A stretch of 64,000 nt of DNA from Atriophallophorus winterbourni. Its lineage: Eukaryota > Platyhelminthes > Trematoda > Plagiorchiida > Microphallidae. The stretch spans positions 1 through 64,000 of the forward strand of contig JACCGJ010002683.1 in NCBI GenBank assembly GCA_013407085.1, in the 5' to 3' direction. How positions within the stretch are numbered: the stretch's first letter is position 1; each line of letters starts with the position of its first letter. The translations under genes and the position numbers were made by a program. This document shows, piece by piece, positions 44,621-56,205 of the stretch. The notes under the pieces are model-generated. The model ran no database searches and was not told the DNA's origin. It saw nothing but the letters and a program-made list of their open reading frames with translations.

Positions 44621-46067
44621 ATGCGATTGATTAGGATTTTACATGTAAATCAGTTTATTCGCATTTTGTGACTAACCTCAGAACAAGAGAAGAGGGTAAA
44701 AGAAATCGGAATGACTGAAGAAAGCTTCGCAATGGACGTTATGTTGATGTGAAATTCTTTCTGTAGAATGACTATTCAGCTATATTCCTTAGGTCATTGA
44801 AGTATAGCATTACTAACTGTACATAAGAAGTCTTCATATATTGGACTTCAATTTAAGGGCGATGCTTCTAACGAAATTTAAAAACAATAATGAAGAAGAC
44901 CGTCACCCTTAGCAAGGTATGAATAATGTTTACCAACCAACCAGCAATCCCGGCGAATTCAAATGTATATCACGATTTCTCTACTCATTGTTGAGACAGC
45001 AGATGTTTGAACTTGCTCAAGGGTGTGTGAGCAAATTTCATTCTGGGACTGGGAACAGTTCAATCCTAGCCTAGCTGAACAGCGCGGCTACTTTGGTAAT
45101 GAGCCCCCTACAAGACACAAAGATTTGGCTGAAAAATTTAACAACAGCTGAAGTGACAGGCATTAACCTAACCGATGCGTTCATGGAAGATTAATTAGTC
45201 AACATTCAACGCCTTGCAACATATAATGCAGTACTTGACTAACTTTATGCAACACCAAATCAACCAGATCGTATAAATCAAGTTTTCTGCCTGGTCACCG
45301 TAGCGAAAAAAACAGACGCCCCACTTCCTTTAATCGGGGTACGTTGCACGACGCGTCGTCAATTTTTAAGTCTGACAATTGACGTAGGCAACGTTGTATT
45401 AGCGGCGCACCACATGCCGCAATTGACATAGCACCTGAAACTTATACGACCGAACATGTGACTCAACACACATGCTTATACAATTGAACAACAAGTGGAA
45501 TAGAAATGAATTTACGTTCCACAACGGCACACGCACGCAATGGCAAGTTATAGTTGAACACCGGCATGCGTGTTCGATCAGATCACATGTCTCTGATGTC
45601 ACCTAGCGACAATGTATGCATGACAGCATTGTGTTTGACCACACCTACCGTCATCACGATTGTAGATTTAGTATCAAGTTTTCGGTTACGTGTAAGGAAT
45701 TTGAAGGCTCGTGGAGTTAAATTAGAGTTGATTGTTTAAGCGATCGTAAAGAAATCGTTCTCGGAGCTGTGTGACTGAATAGGAGCGCTCAATTTCTCAT
45801 AGATACTAACTTGGGTTTTCAATCAATCACAGTGTTAATAAATCCAATATCGTAAATCTCGCTGGAAGCACGGTGTTAAATGACAGTGTCAGATTAATTG
45901 GTCGCTTGCAACACCTATATGTAACCTAATCCCGATGTTGCCCCTCATACTGACAAAATACCGCTCAGTTATGATGATCATTCAATTTTATTTTATATAC
46001 ATATTTTTGTATTTATCTTTCTATCATTTGATTATTATGAAACTAATTGATTTTTCAAACAGAAATG
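44621..46067. other. No recognisable gene
   Basis: Unassigned sequence with a GC-richer patch at 45300-45720 but no motif-bearing ORF. Confidence 0.4.
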
Positions 46068-46103
46068 TTGAACAAAGTAATGTGTTGCTCACACACCCCG
46101 CAA
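46068..46103 (-). repeat. Type A repeat scrap
   Basis: AAAGTAATGTGTTGCTCACA followed by CCCCGC matches the block beside the ribozyme at 53392-53420. It lies directly upstream of a LINE pseudogene. Confidence 0.5.
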
Positions 46104-46149
46104 ATGTTGAACTTTTAAACTTGAGTACTTTGTTAATCACCTACCCATT

Positions 46150-47540
46150 TTCATTTCATTGCCGTTCCGACGTCAGAAATCGCAGGCCGGTGACACTGCT
46201 CTCATCTGTATCCACAGTTCTCGAACGAATAATAACTGCAGAAATGATCGAACATCTAGAAAAAAGCATCTTGTTAGTTTCCTATCCACTAATTTGCTGA
46301 AAGTATGAATGACTGGATGAGTGTTGTGGATGCAGGCCGGCGTATTCGGGCACGTTGCCACGACACTGTCAAAGCTTTCGAAAAAGTCAATCATAATTAG
46401 CTCTTAACCAAGCTATAGAAATATCGCGTTTTTGGGATACTAAACGAATGGATGCGTAACTACCTTACCAACCGATACAACAGAGTTCATGGGGATGGTC
46501 TATTATCGAAGCAAATCGGTGTCCCTAGCGGTGTTCCGCAAGGATATGTGCGCGGACCAAAACAGTTTCTGATTTACACGAACAATTTATCAACACCAAA
46601 TGATGGTTCTGTTCGCTGATGACGTAAAAATATGGAGGTAAATCAACCTCATCCAGGACTGCTTCTGGCTGCAAAACGACCTGAATGCACTTCACGACTG
46701 GTCATCAGAAAACAAACTGCCGTTAAATTCTCAAAAGTCCAAAACATTGCTGATCTACCGCGATCCCGGTTTTTATTACCCTCACCAGCTCGGAGGATTA
46801 TGCAGCCGAGAAATGGACCTACGTGTCTGGATTTGCGGTAGTTTGACAAATGGCCTACAATTTGAAGTTGTTTACAAACGCGTCTATCGTCTGCTAGGTC
46901 CGATACCACTGATTTTTGAAAGTTCTCCGTAGGTTAATTTCCTTTAATGATGAACGCATATATACACCCGGGTGTAGACTATGCTGACCAAGCCTGGACA
47001 CCATGGCTCCAGAAAGACATTTTTCATCTGGACAGTTTATATATCATCGGGCGTCTAAGCTTGCCTACGGTTTTCATAGTATGCCATACGTTGAGTGGGT
47101 CAGACAGCTGAACCTAAGGACTCTTTCACAAAAGAGAATACGAGGTGATTGTGTTCTCGCATATTGAGTCTTTTCTATTGTTTCCCACCTCTTGATGACT
47201 TATTCGAACTACTAACAACATCCGAGGCTGGAAATACCACACTCCAAACGGAACTTCTGGGGGTATTTCTATTCGGTACGTGTGTGTTTTGTTTGGAATT
47301 CCTTACCTGCCAATTTGGTAAACTTCACTAATTCAACTTTATTTCAATCGAAACTTGACGATTTCATGAGCGATAACACTGATCGTACACCCAACTAGTG
47401 ACAATTCATTTATCTACCTGACAAAATTCAAGAGGAACAATTCATAATATATATACGTACATATTGTTTTATCCATATTTCATTGGTTATTGCAAAATTA
47501 CTTGCATTTTCAACCACAAATTTTTAATGTTGAATGATGA
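46150..47540 (+). pseudogene. CR1-like LINE ORF2, RT to 3' end, 5'-truncated
   Basis: Plus-strand frames in order: RNRRPVTLLSSVSTVLERII (46170), NEWMRNYLTNRYNRVHGDG (46450), KQIGVPSGVPQGYV (motif B), RFADDVKIW (motif C, 46613-46635 with frame changes), LQNDLNALHDWSSENKLPLN, YKRVYRLLGPI (46870), MPYVEWVRQLNLRTLSQKRI (47085), SVRVCFVWNSLPANLVNFTN (47277) and FQSKLDDFMSDNT (47345). Many frame changes and a few stops make it inactive. The 3' end TTTTCAACCACAAATTTTTA (about 47505-47525) and short repeats end near 47540. It is one of the most complete CR1-like copies here. Confidence 0.85.
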
Positions 47541-48384
47541 ATTAGCTGTTTATCCACATCAGACTACGGAACCCTACAACGTTTGAGTTTATCGCCATTG
47601 TTGCAAGTCGGACGCGATACAGTGAAATGATTTCACCTGTTGTTCAAGACGCTATGTTGTCGCAGATAAAATTTCGACTTTTTTCGTTACCCATTTTACA
47701 CCCGGGTATGTTACAGAAATAGAATGGAGCACTTTTTCTTTAACGCACAACCGCAATGAGATATTTTCAACGTCTGTCGGATGACTAACGTGCTAACCAA
47801 TAGACCCGAACCTCTTGAATGTAACAAAACAACTTCTAGTTTGTGTAAATCGCAAACCAACTTATTGGCTGTCTCGTACTTATCAAGCGCAAACACACAC
47901 GCGACCTTAAACGCGGTTAAAGTGTACCACAGATAAGTCTCGAGAATCAACTCTTTGCACAATTTTATTTTTCAGCTATCGATTTGAAATACTTTGAATA
48001 TCTTTTGAGGATTATAAAATCAAATACGCATTCTGGATTTTTTGCACACTCCATCCCAAGAAGGCTTAGTTAATAGCTCATTGCAATGGTCAGTGTAACC
48101 TAGTAATATTAACGTTCCAGAGAACGTTACCCCCATTAAATTCGTACGATTCACGACGCTCACCGGGTTCTGCCTCGTCATCCGAAATTGATTCTATATC
48201 GATTTGCGATCCCGCAATAACTCGCCAAACGTCATTTAATCTTCAACAAAGTGTAAATCGGTTTTCTGCAACAAAAACGTGACAGTATTGCTGTTCATTG
48301 TTCCAGTGCACAAATGTTGAAGTTTTACTCGTGGTCAAGTGGATACTATTTTCTATTTTTCGATTGTTTCTGCTCGTTTTCTCT
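47541..48384. other. No recognisable gene
   Basis: AT-rich spacer with short unsupported ORFs. Confidence 0.4.
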
Positions 48385-48565
48385 TATTTTTAATAAGTTG
48401 GCTCCTCGGATTTCACTCAACGTAAGGTCCGACATTCAAGGTCATGGTTGCGTGCTGGATATCCTCAACTCCAAACAGAATTTTGGCCTATATGTTTGTT
48501 CAGCGCGTGCCTGTTTTATTTGGAATCCGCGCCCCGAGGACGCGTTAAACTCTACGAGTTCAATT
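48385..48565 (+). pseudogene. CR1-like LINE C-terminal scrap
   Basis: The frame reads LAPRISLNVRSDIQGHGCVL, DILNSKQNFGLYVCSARACF and IWNPRPEDALNSTSS, the FFSVRVCFxWNSLPEDV block. It stops abruptly at 48566, where the 39.4-kb-type repeat block begins. Confidence 0.7.
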
Positions 48566-48567
48566 AG

Positions 48568-48650
48568 ACGTCATATACTACTTATTAATAACATCTGACT
48601 TCAAACAAAAATTAACCATCGTGCTGTTACTGGAATGTTGCAAATGACGA
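48568..48650. repeat. Second copy of the 39.4 kb insert segment
   Basis: GTCATATACTACTTATTAAT, ATCTGACTT, CAACC/AACCATCGTGCTGTTA and GGAATGTTGCAAA follow the same order as 39409-39475. The 5' arm of the hairpin seen at 39340 is absent here. Confidence 0.65.
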
Positions 48651-49581
48651 ATTTTTCATTACTATGATGGAATCTAAATCGGTGAAGATTGTTACACAAA
48701 GCGACACACTTATCACCTCGTATGGGGATCAATCGAACTAGATTAGAATATTGTTCCAGTCAATTAAATATCAGGATACGGAAATCGTGACACTTTAGTT
48801 TTGTGACCAGCTGAGCGCAAGTTGTCCGAACAGATGGCGTAATCTTCTAATGTCCGAATAGACAAGAAAAGTACAATGCTGGACGCTGTGATAAAACATG
48901 GTTTAAGCTTCACTTTCAAACGGAGTGATTTCACGTTCACTCAAAACACTCGATAACCAACTACAGAATAGATCAGCAAGAAACATGCAGCTACGCATAG
49001 TCAATTATACTGGCTAACAGCCGTAGAACTCATACCATTTGCGGTACCAACGGTTTTCAACCTGGGCAAGATGGAAAATCTACTGGCCCTAGGTATTGCA
49101 TCGAGCACCGTTTTCGCAAAGATCTTCATGAGAAAAACGCCACCAATTCTACCATGTTTCTGCCGTGAATCTTTTCCAGATAAGACTCGCCAAAATGTCA
49201 CCGCCTACCACCAAAAATGATTATAAAAAGTAGGATATGAAACTTGTACTTTTAGTTTTTATTGAAAAATGTGAAAATTGGATGTCATTAATAATTAGTA
49301 TGAAAAGGTCCGTATTTCGGTACCTTTGCAACCAAACGAACTCACACAATTTGAGATGCTTTTACGGCGAGAGATTTGCGTTTCATGGATCTCGACGTGC
49401 AAACCTGAGACGCCAACAATTGTTGGAGTCTGCAAACGCTGTCATGTGAAAATTTCGCAAAGAAAGTTCTTCCAGTCAACAGCGGTCCTGCGGCCAATCG
49501 GTAATTCCTCTGAGCAGAATTTGATTGTTACCAGGTTTTTTGACTCGCAATAAATGAATAGAATTTGAGTGTCAGTTTGGA
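48651..49581. other. No recognisable gene
   Basis: Short unsupported ORFs on both strands. Confidence 0.4.
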
Positions 49582-51578
49582 GCTGTCATGAGAGATTGTG
49601 GCAGTCAATACTGGATGACTGAAACGTACCGAAACAGAATTGAAAGAAGAAAATACATCATTTGAGAGTTCACCTCTGGATCAAAGTCGAGTACTTTGAT
49701 ATATATTGACATTAGAAATAACAACAGAACCTTGGACAGGGTGACAAGAATTTTTAATCTTGAGGAACATTGTACATATCGTATTATCGAGTTGCATTTT
49801 TTATCAACTGTTCAATAAAAATATGAGTTTGAAAAAAGATATATTGAAGCAAATTTGATAAACTATCGTCTATAAAGAGACATTTTGGTAAGCTATGCAA
49901 AAACTACTCTTACCATGTGATTGGAAAAATCTAACGTGTTTTTTTCGAAATTTGTAATCTGCATAGAAATAATACGAAAACCTCTCGTGTATAGTGGCAG
50001 GAAACACCTCTTACGATCAGAAAAAGCTCCACACGTTAACCAGTTGTGGATACAACAGTTCAGTAGTTCGCATCTTATGCAGTTCATCGATCAGAGTGTG
50101 CTTGATAAAAATCGATCGCAAATGCAACTGCGCAGCTACTCGCGTGAAAGTGAACGATTATTTGTTTGGCCGTTTGTAACGTTTCGCGCTAGTGGCACTA
50201 AAACCACGGAACGGCACTTTCACTTTCACTGGAAAATATCCTCTATCACTTTCAAGTCCTTCTGTTTTTCCGAGAAACCGATAGCCAATTCAATATTCCT
50301 CATTATTTATTAAAATTAGTCTTTATGAAAAACGTTACCTGGGAAATGCTCTAACCGATTGCTTTCAAACCATGACTTTCATAAAAAAATTTCAATGTAT
50401 TTTCGTCTTTATTCGTTTGATAACAAGCAACGAACTCTCGCTGCAAGAGTTAAACGTGAACTGACTATAAACAATTTATCAAACGAGATCCACTCACTGT
50501 CATTTTCCACACTCAAACGCCACGTTCGAGGTTTCCACGTGACCTTTCCCCGAAAGTCCATTGTAGGTATTCGAGACTGCCCGCTGAGAATCGGGACAGG
50601 TTTTCGCCGGAAACAAGAATTGTTCACGTACTAAACACCGCACCGTCTTTCACGACACAGCGTGAAACGAATCCTAGTTTGACAAACAAATTATGGTTAG
50701 CATGCCAGAATTTGTCTGTTCTCTAAATGGCAGTTAAATTACCGATCAAGACAACTGCTTACAAAATTTAATAACCAACGTAAGCCACAGTGTAGTTTTG
50801 CCCGTTATATAATCCAAAGATTTCTAAAGGTTTTTCCGATTTCAAACAACAATATCGATTAATGAGAACTGTTATTCTATATTAATATATTTATTTATTT
50901 ATTATTTAATATTAATATATTCTATATTAATCAGTAACTGATAGTTAGCAATGTCAAACGTTCAGTGGTTTTAGTGCCACCTGCTTTACAAACGGCCAAA
51001 CGAATTATCGTTCACTTTCACGCGAGTAGCTGCGCAGTTGTATTTGCGATCGATTTTATCAAGCACACCTCGATCGATGAACTGCAAATGATGAACTGTT
51101 GTATCGACAACCGGTTAACGTGTGGAGCGTTTTCTGACCGTGAGCGGTGTTTCCTGCCACTATACACGAGAGGTTTTCGTATTATTTGTATGCTGATTAC
51201 ACATTTCGAAAAATCGCTAAGCACGTTAGATTTTTCCTCTCACACTGTAAGAATAGTTTCTTGCATAGCTAACCAAAATGACTCTTTATAGACGATAGTT
51301 CATCAAATTTGCTTCAATGTACCTTTTTTAAACTCAGATTTTTATTGAACAGTTGATAAAAAATGCAACTCGATAATACGATATGTACAATGTTCCTCAA
51401 GATTAAAGATTCTTGTCACCATGCCCAAGATTCTGTTGTTATTTCTGATGCCAATATGTACCAATGTACTCGATGTCGATCCCGAGCTGAAATCTTAAAT
51501 ATGTTCGAAACAAAGTGTTTTCTCCTTTCGGTACGCTTCAGTCATCCACTATTGACTGCCACAATCTCTCACCACAGC
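49582..51578. repeat. 2-kb inverted repeat with arms of about 620 bp
   Basis: The left arm (49582-50208) and the reverse complement of the right arm (50964-51578) run in parallel over their whole length. Matching landmarks include TGAGAGATTGTGGCAGTCAA, TTTTTATCAACTGTTCAATA, GTATAGTGGCAGGAAACACC, CGATCGCAAAT, CTACTCGCGTGAAAGTGAAC and GGCACTAAAACCAC. The arms differ by scattered substitutions and small indels. The 755-bp spacer holds an AT-rich block (50880-50940) and a type B hammerhead flank (50330-50361: AACGTTACC...GCTCTAACCGATT). The left arm also has GCGAAACGTTAC on the minus strand (about 50177-50192). It could be a fold-back transposon or a retroelement with inverted terminal copies. 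No transposase was recognised. Confidence 0.8.
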
Positions 51579-51609
51579 GGTCTTAGCTATTTACATTTGA
51601 CCCAGCAAG

Positions 51610-51870
51610 ACATGTTTGGTGCTGGGCTACACATTAATTTTATTATCAATAAGTGTCTTAAGCGCTTGACAGTGAAGCACTCTATGACACTTAATTTGAA
51701 GATCGTGGTTTACTTGAAGACGCTTATTAAACGGTGGTTCCAAGTATAACTCTGCTTGGTACTGCGCAATGTTTCGAGGTTCACTTAACCTAATCTTTAC
51801 TCTATCCACCTAATAGCAACAAACGGCCAGAAACCAATCGGGGAGTGTAAGCAACACATGACATAAGTTT
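51610..51870 (+). repeat. Type A hammerhead repeat, degenerate plus copy
   Basis: The ordered blocks AAGCGCTTGACAG, GAAGATCGTGGTTTACTTG, CCAAGTATAACTCTG, GGTTCACTTAACCTAATC and GGCCAGAAACCAATC are recognisable. The core is lost (CTAATAG instead of CTGATGA, CCAATC instead of CCGGTA), so the ribozyme region 51796-51852 is dead. Confidence 0.65.
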
Positions 51871-52439
51871 AACATATCCTTCTGATGTTGGCAACTTTTA
51901 CAAAATTCAATATCTCAGTTAGTGACCGCTATTCTGAACATTTTTGATTCTCACATGTTTGAAAAAGAGCTTGCTAATTATTGTCATAAAAGAAGAATCA
52001 CAGTGAAAACGTTCATTCGAAAATATTCGTAAGTTCGATTTCGAGTAACATGATGCTTGCGAGAATTCCTTTTTCTGTATTTCTGTGTTTTCGTCTATGC
52101 CCGTTGACTGATTCGCGGTGACTTGCGATATAAACTGTCATTTAAGGATTGTTGTTCCTTTTCACTTCGCTTTCAATCACGGTTCATTTTGATGGCATGG
52201 CCAACTGATCTAAAGGAGGATGGATAGAGTGTTGATTTTGTGTCCCACTCAACAAGAAACGAATGATCTTAAATTCCACCTTCATCGGTGAAACATCGAC
52301 TTGGGATTCTGGGCAAGTATTGATTTTATGAATCTCACCAGTGTAACCATTTCTCTTTTGCGAAAATCTCCACGACCATGGATGTACATCACATTCACAT
52401 GAATTTTCATGTTCTACAGCTTTTTGCATGACTAAACAA

Positions 52440-52651
52440 TCCGATTCGGGAGGAACAATCTCTCTCGCAGCGCTTGTAACGATAGTTGCACGTCAGCGGC
52501 GTGATCTGCGTTCAGCAGCCAAGAGCTGTATCTGCTCCTCCCCAGCTTGCAGATGACGCTTTACACAATGCCTCCAATGTGAGCGGTCAAGAGCAAGTTC
52601 TTCCCAACTCGCCGGGTCAATGCCAAGAGCTTTCATATCTTTTTGGCAAAC
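52440..52651 (-). pseudogene. Non-LTR retrotransposon ORF2 C-terminal tail (different clade)
   Basis: One minus-strand frame reads VCQKDMKALGIDPASWEELA, LDRSHWRHCVKRHLQAGEEQ and IQLLAAERRSRR, then a TGA. This is the KDVCKRDMKALDIxxxSWExLAxDRxxWR ending of a LINE family found across animals, distinct from the CR1-like copies elsewhere in the window. Its GC content is higher than its surroundings. In-frame sequence beyond the stop (52184-52429) has CECDV...RFSQKRNGY text, which could be a decayed zinc-finger tail. Confidence 0.75.
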
Positions 52652-53181
52652 GTATGATCAGTATTTACATTATTTAATGGAACGAATAGATTGATCATAC
52701 TTGTTTATCCCCAGTATTACAGAGTTGTGTTTTGTTAACCCGATTGTGCCATTGTTCAGAAAAGACAGTGATTGGACCAAGCAAGAGTTTGCATTACTTG
52801 GTTATCAAACCCCAAATCGATTAGCCTCCGATACCAACAGTTAATCACGTTTTATCACCCTCGGAACGCTGGTTGAATTTGCAAGATAACCATCTAACAC
52901 TTTTTTACGTCCTCGATAATGCATTCATCAATATTATTTTAATAAACATTCTGATCTCTGATATTTCATGTACACGAATAAAGCCATCTTCTAGATCTTT
53001 TTTGCCAACGACAGACGAAGTCTATACGATAGATTCATATATACGATGTGCTTCTTACTTAAACGGTTTTTATTTTACAAAGAACCACGATCTTCAAATA
53101 CAGAACCACGAAGTGATTCCTGGCCAAGCGCTCGAGGTGCTTATAAAAGACCAATTTATTGTGTTGCTCACATACCCCGCA

Positions 53182-53237
53182 CTTACACACTACTACCGGT
53201 TTCTGGCTGTTTGCCGTCATCAGTTGGAGACAGTAAG
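53182..53237 (-). ncRNA. Hammerhead-like ribozyme motif, type A
   Basis: The minus strand has CTTAC...CTCCAA, CTGATGA, C-GGC-AAACA-GCC-A, GAAACCGGTA, GTAGTGTGTAAG. The cores are intact and the distal stem I (CTTAC/GTAAG) is intact, but the proximal stem I is weakened by CCAA against GTAG. Stem II is three pairs closed by a C-A mismatch. Confidence 0.7.
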
Positions 53238-53422
53238 TTTAGGTTCAGTGAGCCTTGAAACAGTGGATAAATGGTAAATAAGGTTATACTTGAATGCCAC
53301 TGTTGCATAGGGTTCGTACCACGAACCACGATGTTCAAACACAGAATCACAAAATGATTCTTGGTCAAGCACTCAAGGCGCTTATGGATGACCAAAGTAA
53401 TGTGTTGCTCACATCCCTATCC

Positions 53423-53478
53423 CTTACGCAACACTACCGGTTTCTGGCTGTTTGCCGTCATCAGGTGGAGACAGTAAG
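53423..53478 (-). ncRNA. Hammerhead-like ribozyme motif, type A
   Basis: The minus strand reads CTTACTGTCTCCAC, CTGATGA, CGGCAAACAGCCA, GAAACCGGTA, GTGTTGCGTAAG. CAC/GTG and CTTAC/GTAAG form stem I around an internal loop. Both cores match the hammerhead consensus and ACCGGT is self-complementary. Confidence 0.75.
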
Positions 53479-53696
53479 ATTAGGTTTCATCACATCACAT
53501 CATTCCACAGTTTTGCTTGCACAATGGTTGAAAACTTAGTGCTTGGTAGCTGCTATACGATGCTAACTGTTGGCTACTTGGGAGTGGATTTTAAGAAGGC
53601 CATTTAAGGTGGTTAATTTTTAGTGTTGACGATTACACTTTCATTCTAAATGGAACATGGACGCAAACATTAAATCCCCTGGTATGGTACAGCTAT

Positions 53697-53737
53697 TTGC
53701 TTTTTTCACCATAAATCTGGAATCTGGAATCTTGAAC
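53697..53737 (+). mobile_element. CR1-like LINE 3' tail module
   Basis: TTTGCTTTTTTCACCATAAA is followed by TCTGGAA TCTGGAA TCTTGAA, a seven-base tail repeat. No coding part is recognisable upstream. Confidence 0.6.
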
Positions 53738-55489
53738 AGTGTAGCCCTGGTAGACATACTATAACTTTGAGAAATTATTTTGCAACAAATGCGTTTCTCA
53801 CAAACATGATATGTAAGCTTATAGTTCAATACAAGAAAGTATCCGGTTTTAAACAATCAGGACAATTAGCATATGATACATTTTGGTATTTGAGGAAGAC
53901 TTTGCTGTTGCATGTTGTTAAAATGTATGGTTAAATGCCTGAATTTTAAATTGAGTTTCACAACATTTTCCCGACAAACTAGGTCGCTTTTCTCAATTAA
54001 TTCACACTGGCCTAATTGTTCGAATGTGCTCGAGTGTAAACCCAGACGAGCTGTGCCATTTCATTCAGCTCGCATTCCATTGAAATCTTTAAACCTTAAT
54101 GCTCAACTTAGCTGAACCGTAGCAATTAACACTTCATTGTTCCAAGAAAGCCAAATAGATTATAGCCGGTCAAATTTATTTCGGGCAGCTTACACGAGAT
54201 CCATCTCGCTGAAATGATATTGATTAAGTGCCGATTAAGGTGGCATCATCGCTTAAGTTTCGATCAGATGATTCAGATTTACAAGCTTGGCTAGTCTCAA
54301 TACTTTAAAACGCTAAAAATAGTAACCTAATTTCATTGGCTAATTCAAGGTCGTCTAGAAAAACCTTGGGTTAATGATTCAGTGGATAAGGCGATGAATT
54401 CGATGATAAGCAATAAGCAATGGAAATCGAAAGCTTCGGTGGTCCATGCATAGGCAACTGGTTTTCACCGATCAAAATGTATGATCAATAAAGTTCGACA
54501 TCTCCCATATGACAGGGACGAAAAGACGTAAAGTTTTTTCTAATATAGAGAATCAAATTCGAAATGTGCTGATGAGGAGGACGCATGTTTAAATTAGTTG
54601 TACATGAATCACAGACTAGCCACTCCGGATTCGCCGATTTGTGTGGAAGTTTAGTCACAGTATTTGGAGTGTCTTTACATACAATATTGTATTTTGGTGT
54701 TCTAATCCTCCTTCTAATCACCTCTAGTTTCTTGGTATCTATCGTTATCAAATGGAGCTAGTTAGATGAGCTTCAGTGATAACACTTTCGCGAGTTCACG
54801 AGAAACCAGTAGATCACTCCCAACGTAGTTGTCGAAGATGATTGAAACGGGTCACAAATGATCTGCAAAGTGAGCCGAGATTTTCCACCTGCGATACCGC
54901 TTTGAACACATGTCACCGATCGAAGTTCGCCTTAAAAATCTTCATACCGTTTAAACTCAGCATATGCTAGGTGTCTTTGCTGGATGAATCCCACCGAAAC
55001 GGCTTAGCCCACGGGAAATTCCATGTGAGTGCTGCAGTGATCAAAAATTTATCGATGTGACCGATAAAACAGATCGATGCTGTCATACAAATAATCTTCG
55101 CAGCGGTTCAGCCTCCACAAAAATTCACGCAGTAGCTTTTTACTGCATCACGACGTTGGCGAAATCGTTACAAAGCAATTCTATAGTTGTGATTGTATCC
55201 ATCGCCTATATGTTCAAGATGAGACAAGTGCTTCATGAATAGGATACATTCAGCATGAATGGTTCAGGTTTCTCTGCCACACAGTATAGAACTTAGTGCA
55301 CTTGCATTGTAAACCAGCATTTTAGTTTTCAGTGTCAGATTGTGGTTAATTCAAACGCTTGACGCCGAATATGACAAGATTGCAGCTGCATTGCAAATCA
55401 CCCTATCAATGTCGGTATTAAGTGAGTGGTTATTTGAACTAGATATGTGAAGGAATACTGTGGTCCAAACTGACCGGTTTTCACGGAGA
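53738..55489. other. No recognisable gene
   Basis: An 88-codon minus ORF (54485-54751) has several cysteines but no family resemblance. The rest is AT-rich spacer. Confidence 0.4.
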
Positions 55490-56205
55490 TGACGGAAAAA
55501 GACATCGTTCCTTGGCTATAAATTGCTAGTTTACTTCATGCTGCCAGCAAAGCTGAAAGCAACTTGGGTCTCCTCAGAACAGATCTAGGTTCATTTGACA
55601 CCAATATAATCTTCAAATTGATTTCAACCTACATCCACCCTCATATCGAATATGCTATACCGGCATAGGATCTTTGGTTGAAAAAAGACATTCAGCTATT
55701 GGAAACTCCACAACGCAGAGCGACAAAGCTCGTCCTTAGACTTTCTAATTAACCATACGAAATGAGACTTAGAATATTGAAACTGCATTCAGCCCAATAC
55801 AGACGGCAACGAGGAGCACTAATCTTCATTTTGACGATGCTTAATCAAACAAATCTCCCTTGCAGCCAACTGTTACATCTTTCCCATAACATCCACCTGC
55901 GTGGTCACCCATCTAAGCTTTACTAACAGCAGAGAAGGTTAAACTGCAGCAAATACGCATTTTCCGTTCGCATTGTGCAATTGTGAAACAGTTTACCTAC
56001 TCACGAGGTACAATCTGAAACCATTGAGGTGTTTAAAAAATCACTAGAAGCCCATATGGACAAGTATGTTTTTCACTTTTGACAATAATCTTTAACAATA
56101 TTTTGATATTTTTCATCATCCGACCCGCTATACATTTTTGTGGGTCTTGTAAAGCATCTCTTTTTACCCGCATATCATATATGAATAAATTCATGAATAA
56201 ATATG
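55490..56205 (+). pseudogene. CR1-like LINE C-terminus, second subfamily
   Basis: One frame carries AASKAESNLGLLRTDLGSFD, FKLISTYIHPHIEYAIPA, LKKDIQLLETPQRRATKLVL, YEMRLRILKLHSAQYRRQRG, SKYAFSVRIVQL, NSLPTHEVQSETIEVFKKSL and EAHMDKY, with four or five in-frame stops. The divergence and the distinct UTR (CATTTTTGTGGGTCTTGTAA) point to a separate LINE subfamily. The tail is an ATGAATAAA-type repeat ending near 56205. Confidence 0.8.

Larger units (their letters stand above)
53082..53490 (-). repeat. Type A hammerhead repeat, head-to-tail dimer with 241-bp period
   Basis: GAACCACGA starts at 53082 and again at 53323, and the ribozyme motifs at 53182 and 53423 share the same 241-bp offset. A unit runs, in minus orientation: ribozyme, a GTGAGCAACACA block, CTTGGCCAGGAATCACTTCG, GTGGTTC, GGTACGAACCCTATGCAACA, GTGGCATTCAAGTATAAC, TTATCCACTGTTTCAAGGCT, CACTGAACC, next ribozyme. 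The unit has its own internal palindrome (AACAGTGG and CCACTGTT). The second unit ends abruptly near 53490. The size and the one-ribozyme-per-unit layout fit metazoan retrozymes and related tandem repeats. Confidence 0.85.

Noticed and set aside
49001..49201. 66-codon minus ORF with weak reverse-transcriptase feel
   Set aside because: No recognisable RT motif. The similarity is not better than chance by eye.
54485..54751. 88-codon cysteine-containing ORF
   Set aside because: The cysteine spacing fits no zinc-binding pattern I know, and there is no other support.
54780..54830. AGTGAT...GAAACCAGTA...GATCACT, hammerhead-like at first sight
   Set aside because: The CTGAnGA core is missing, so only the outer pairing and the GAAA half are present.
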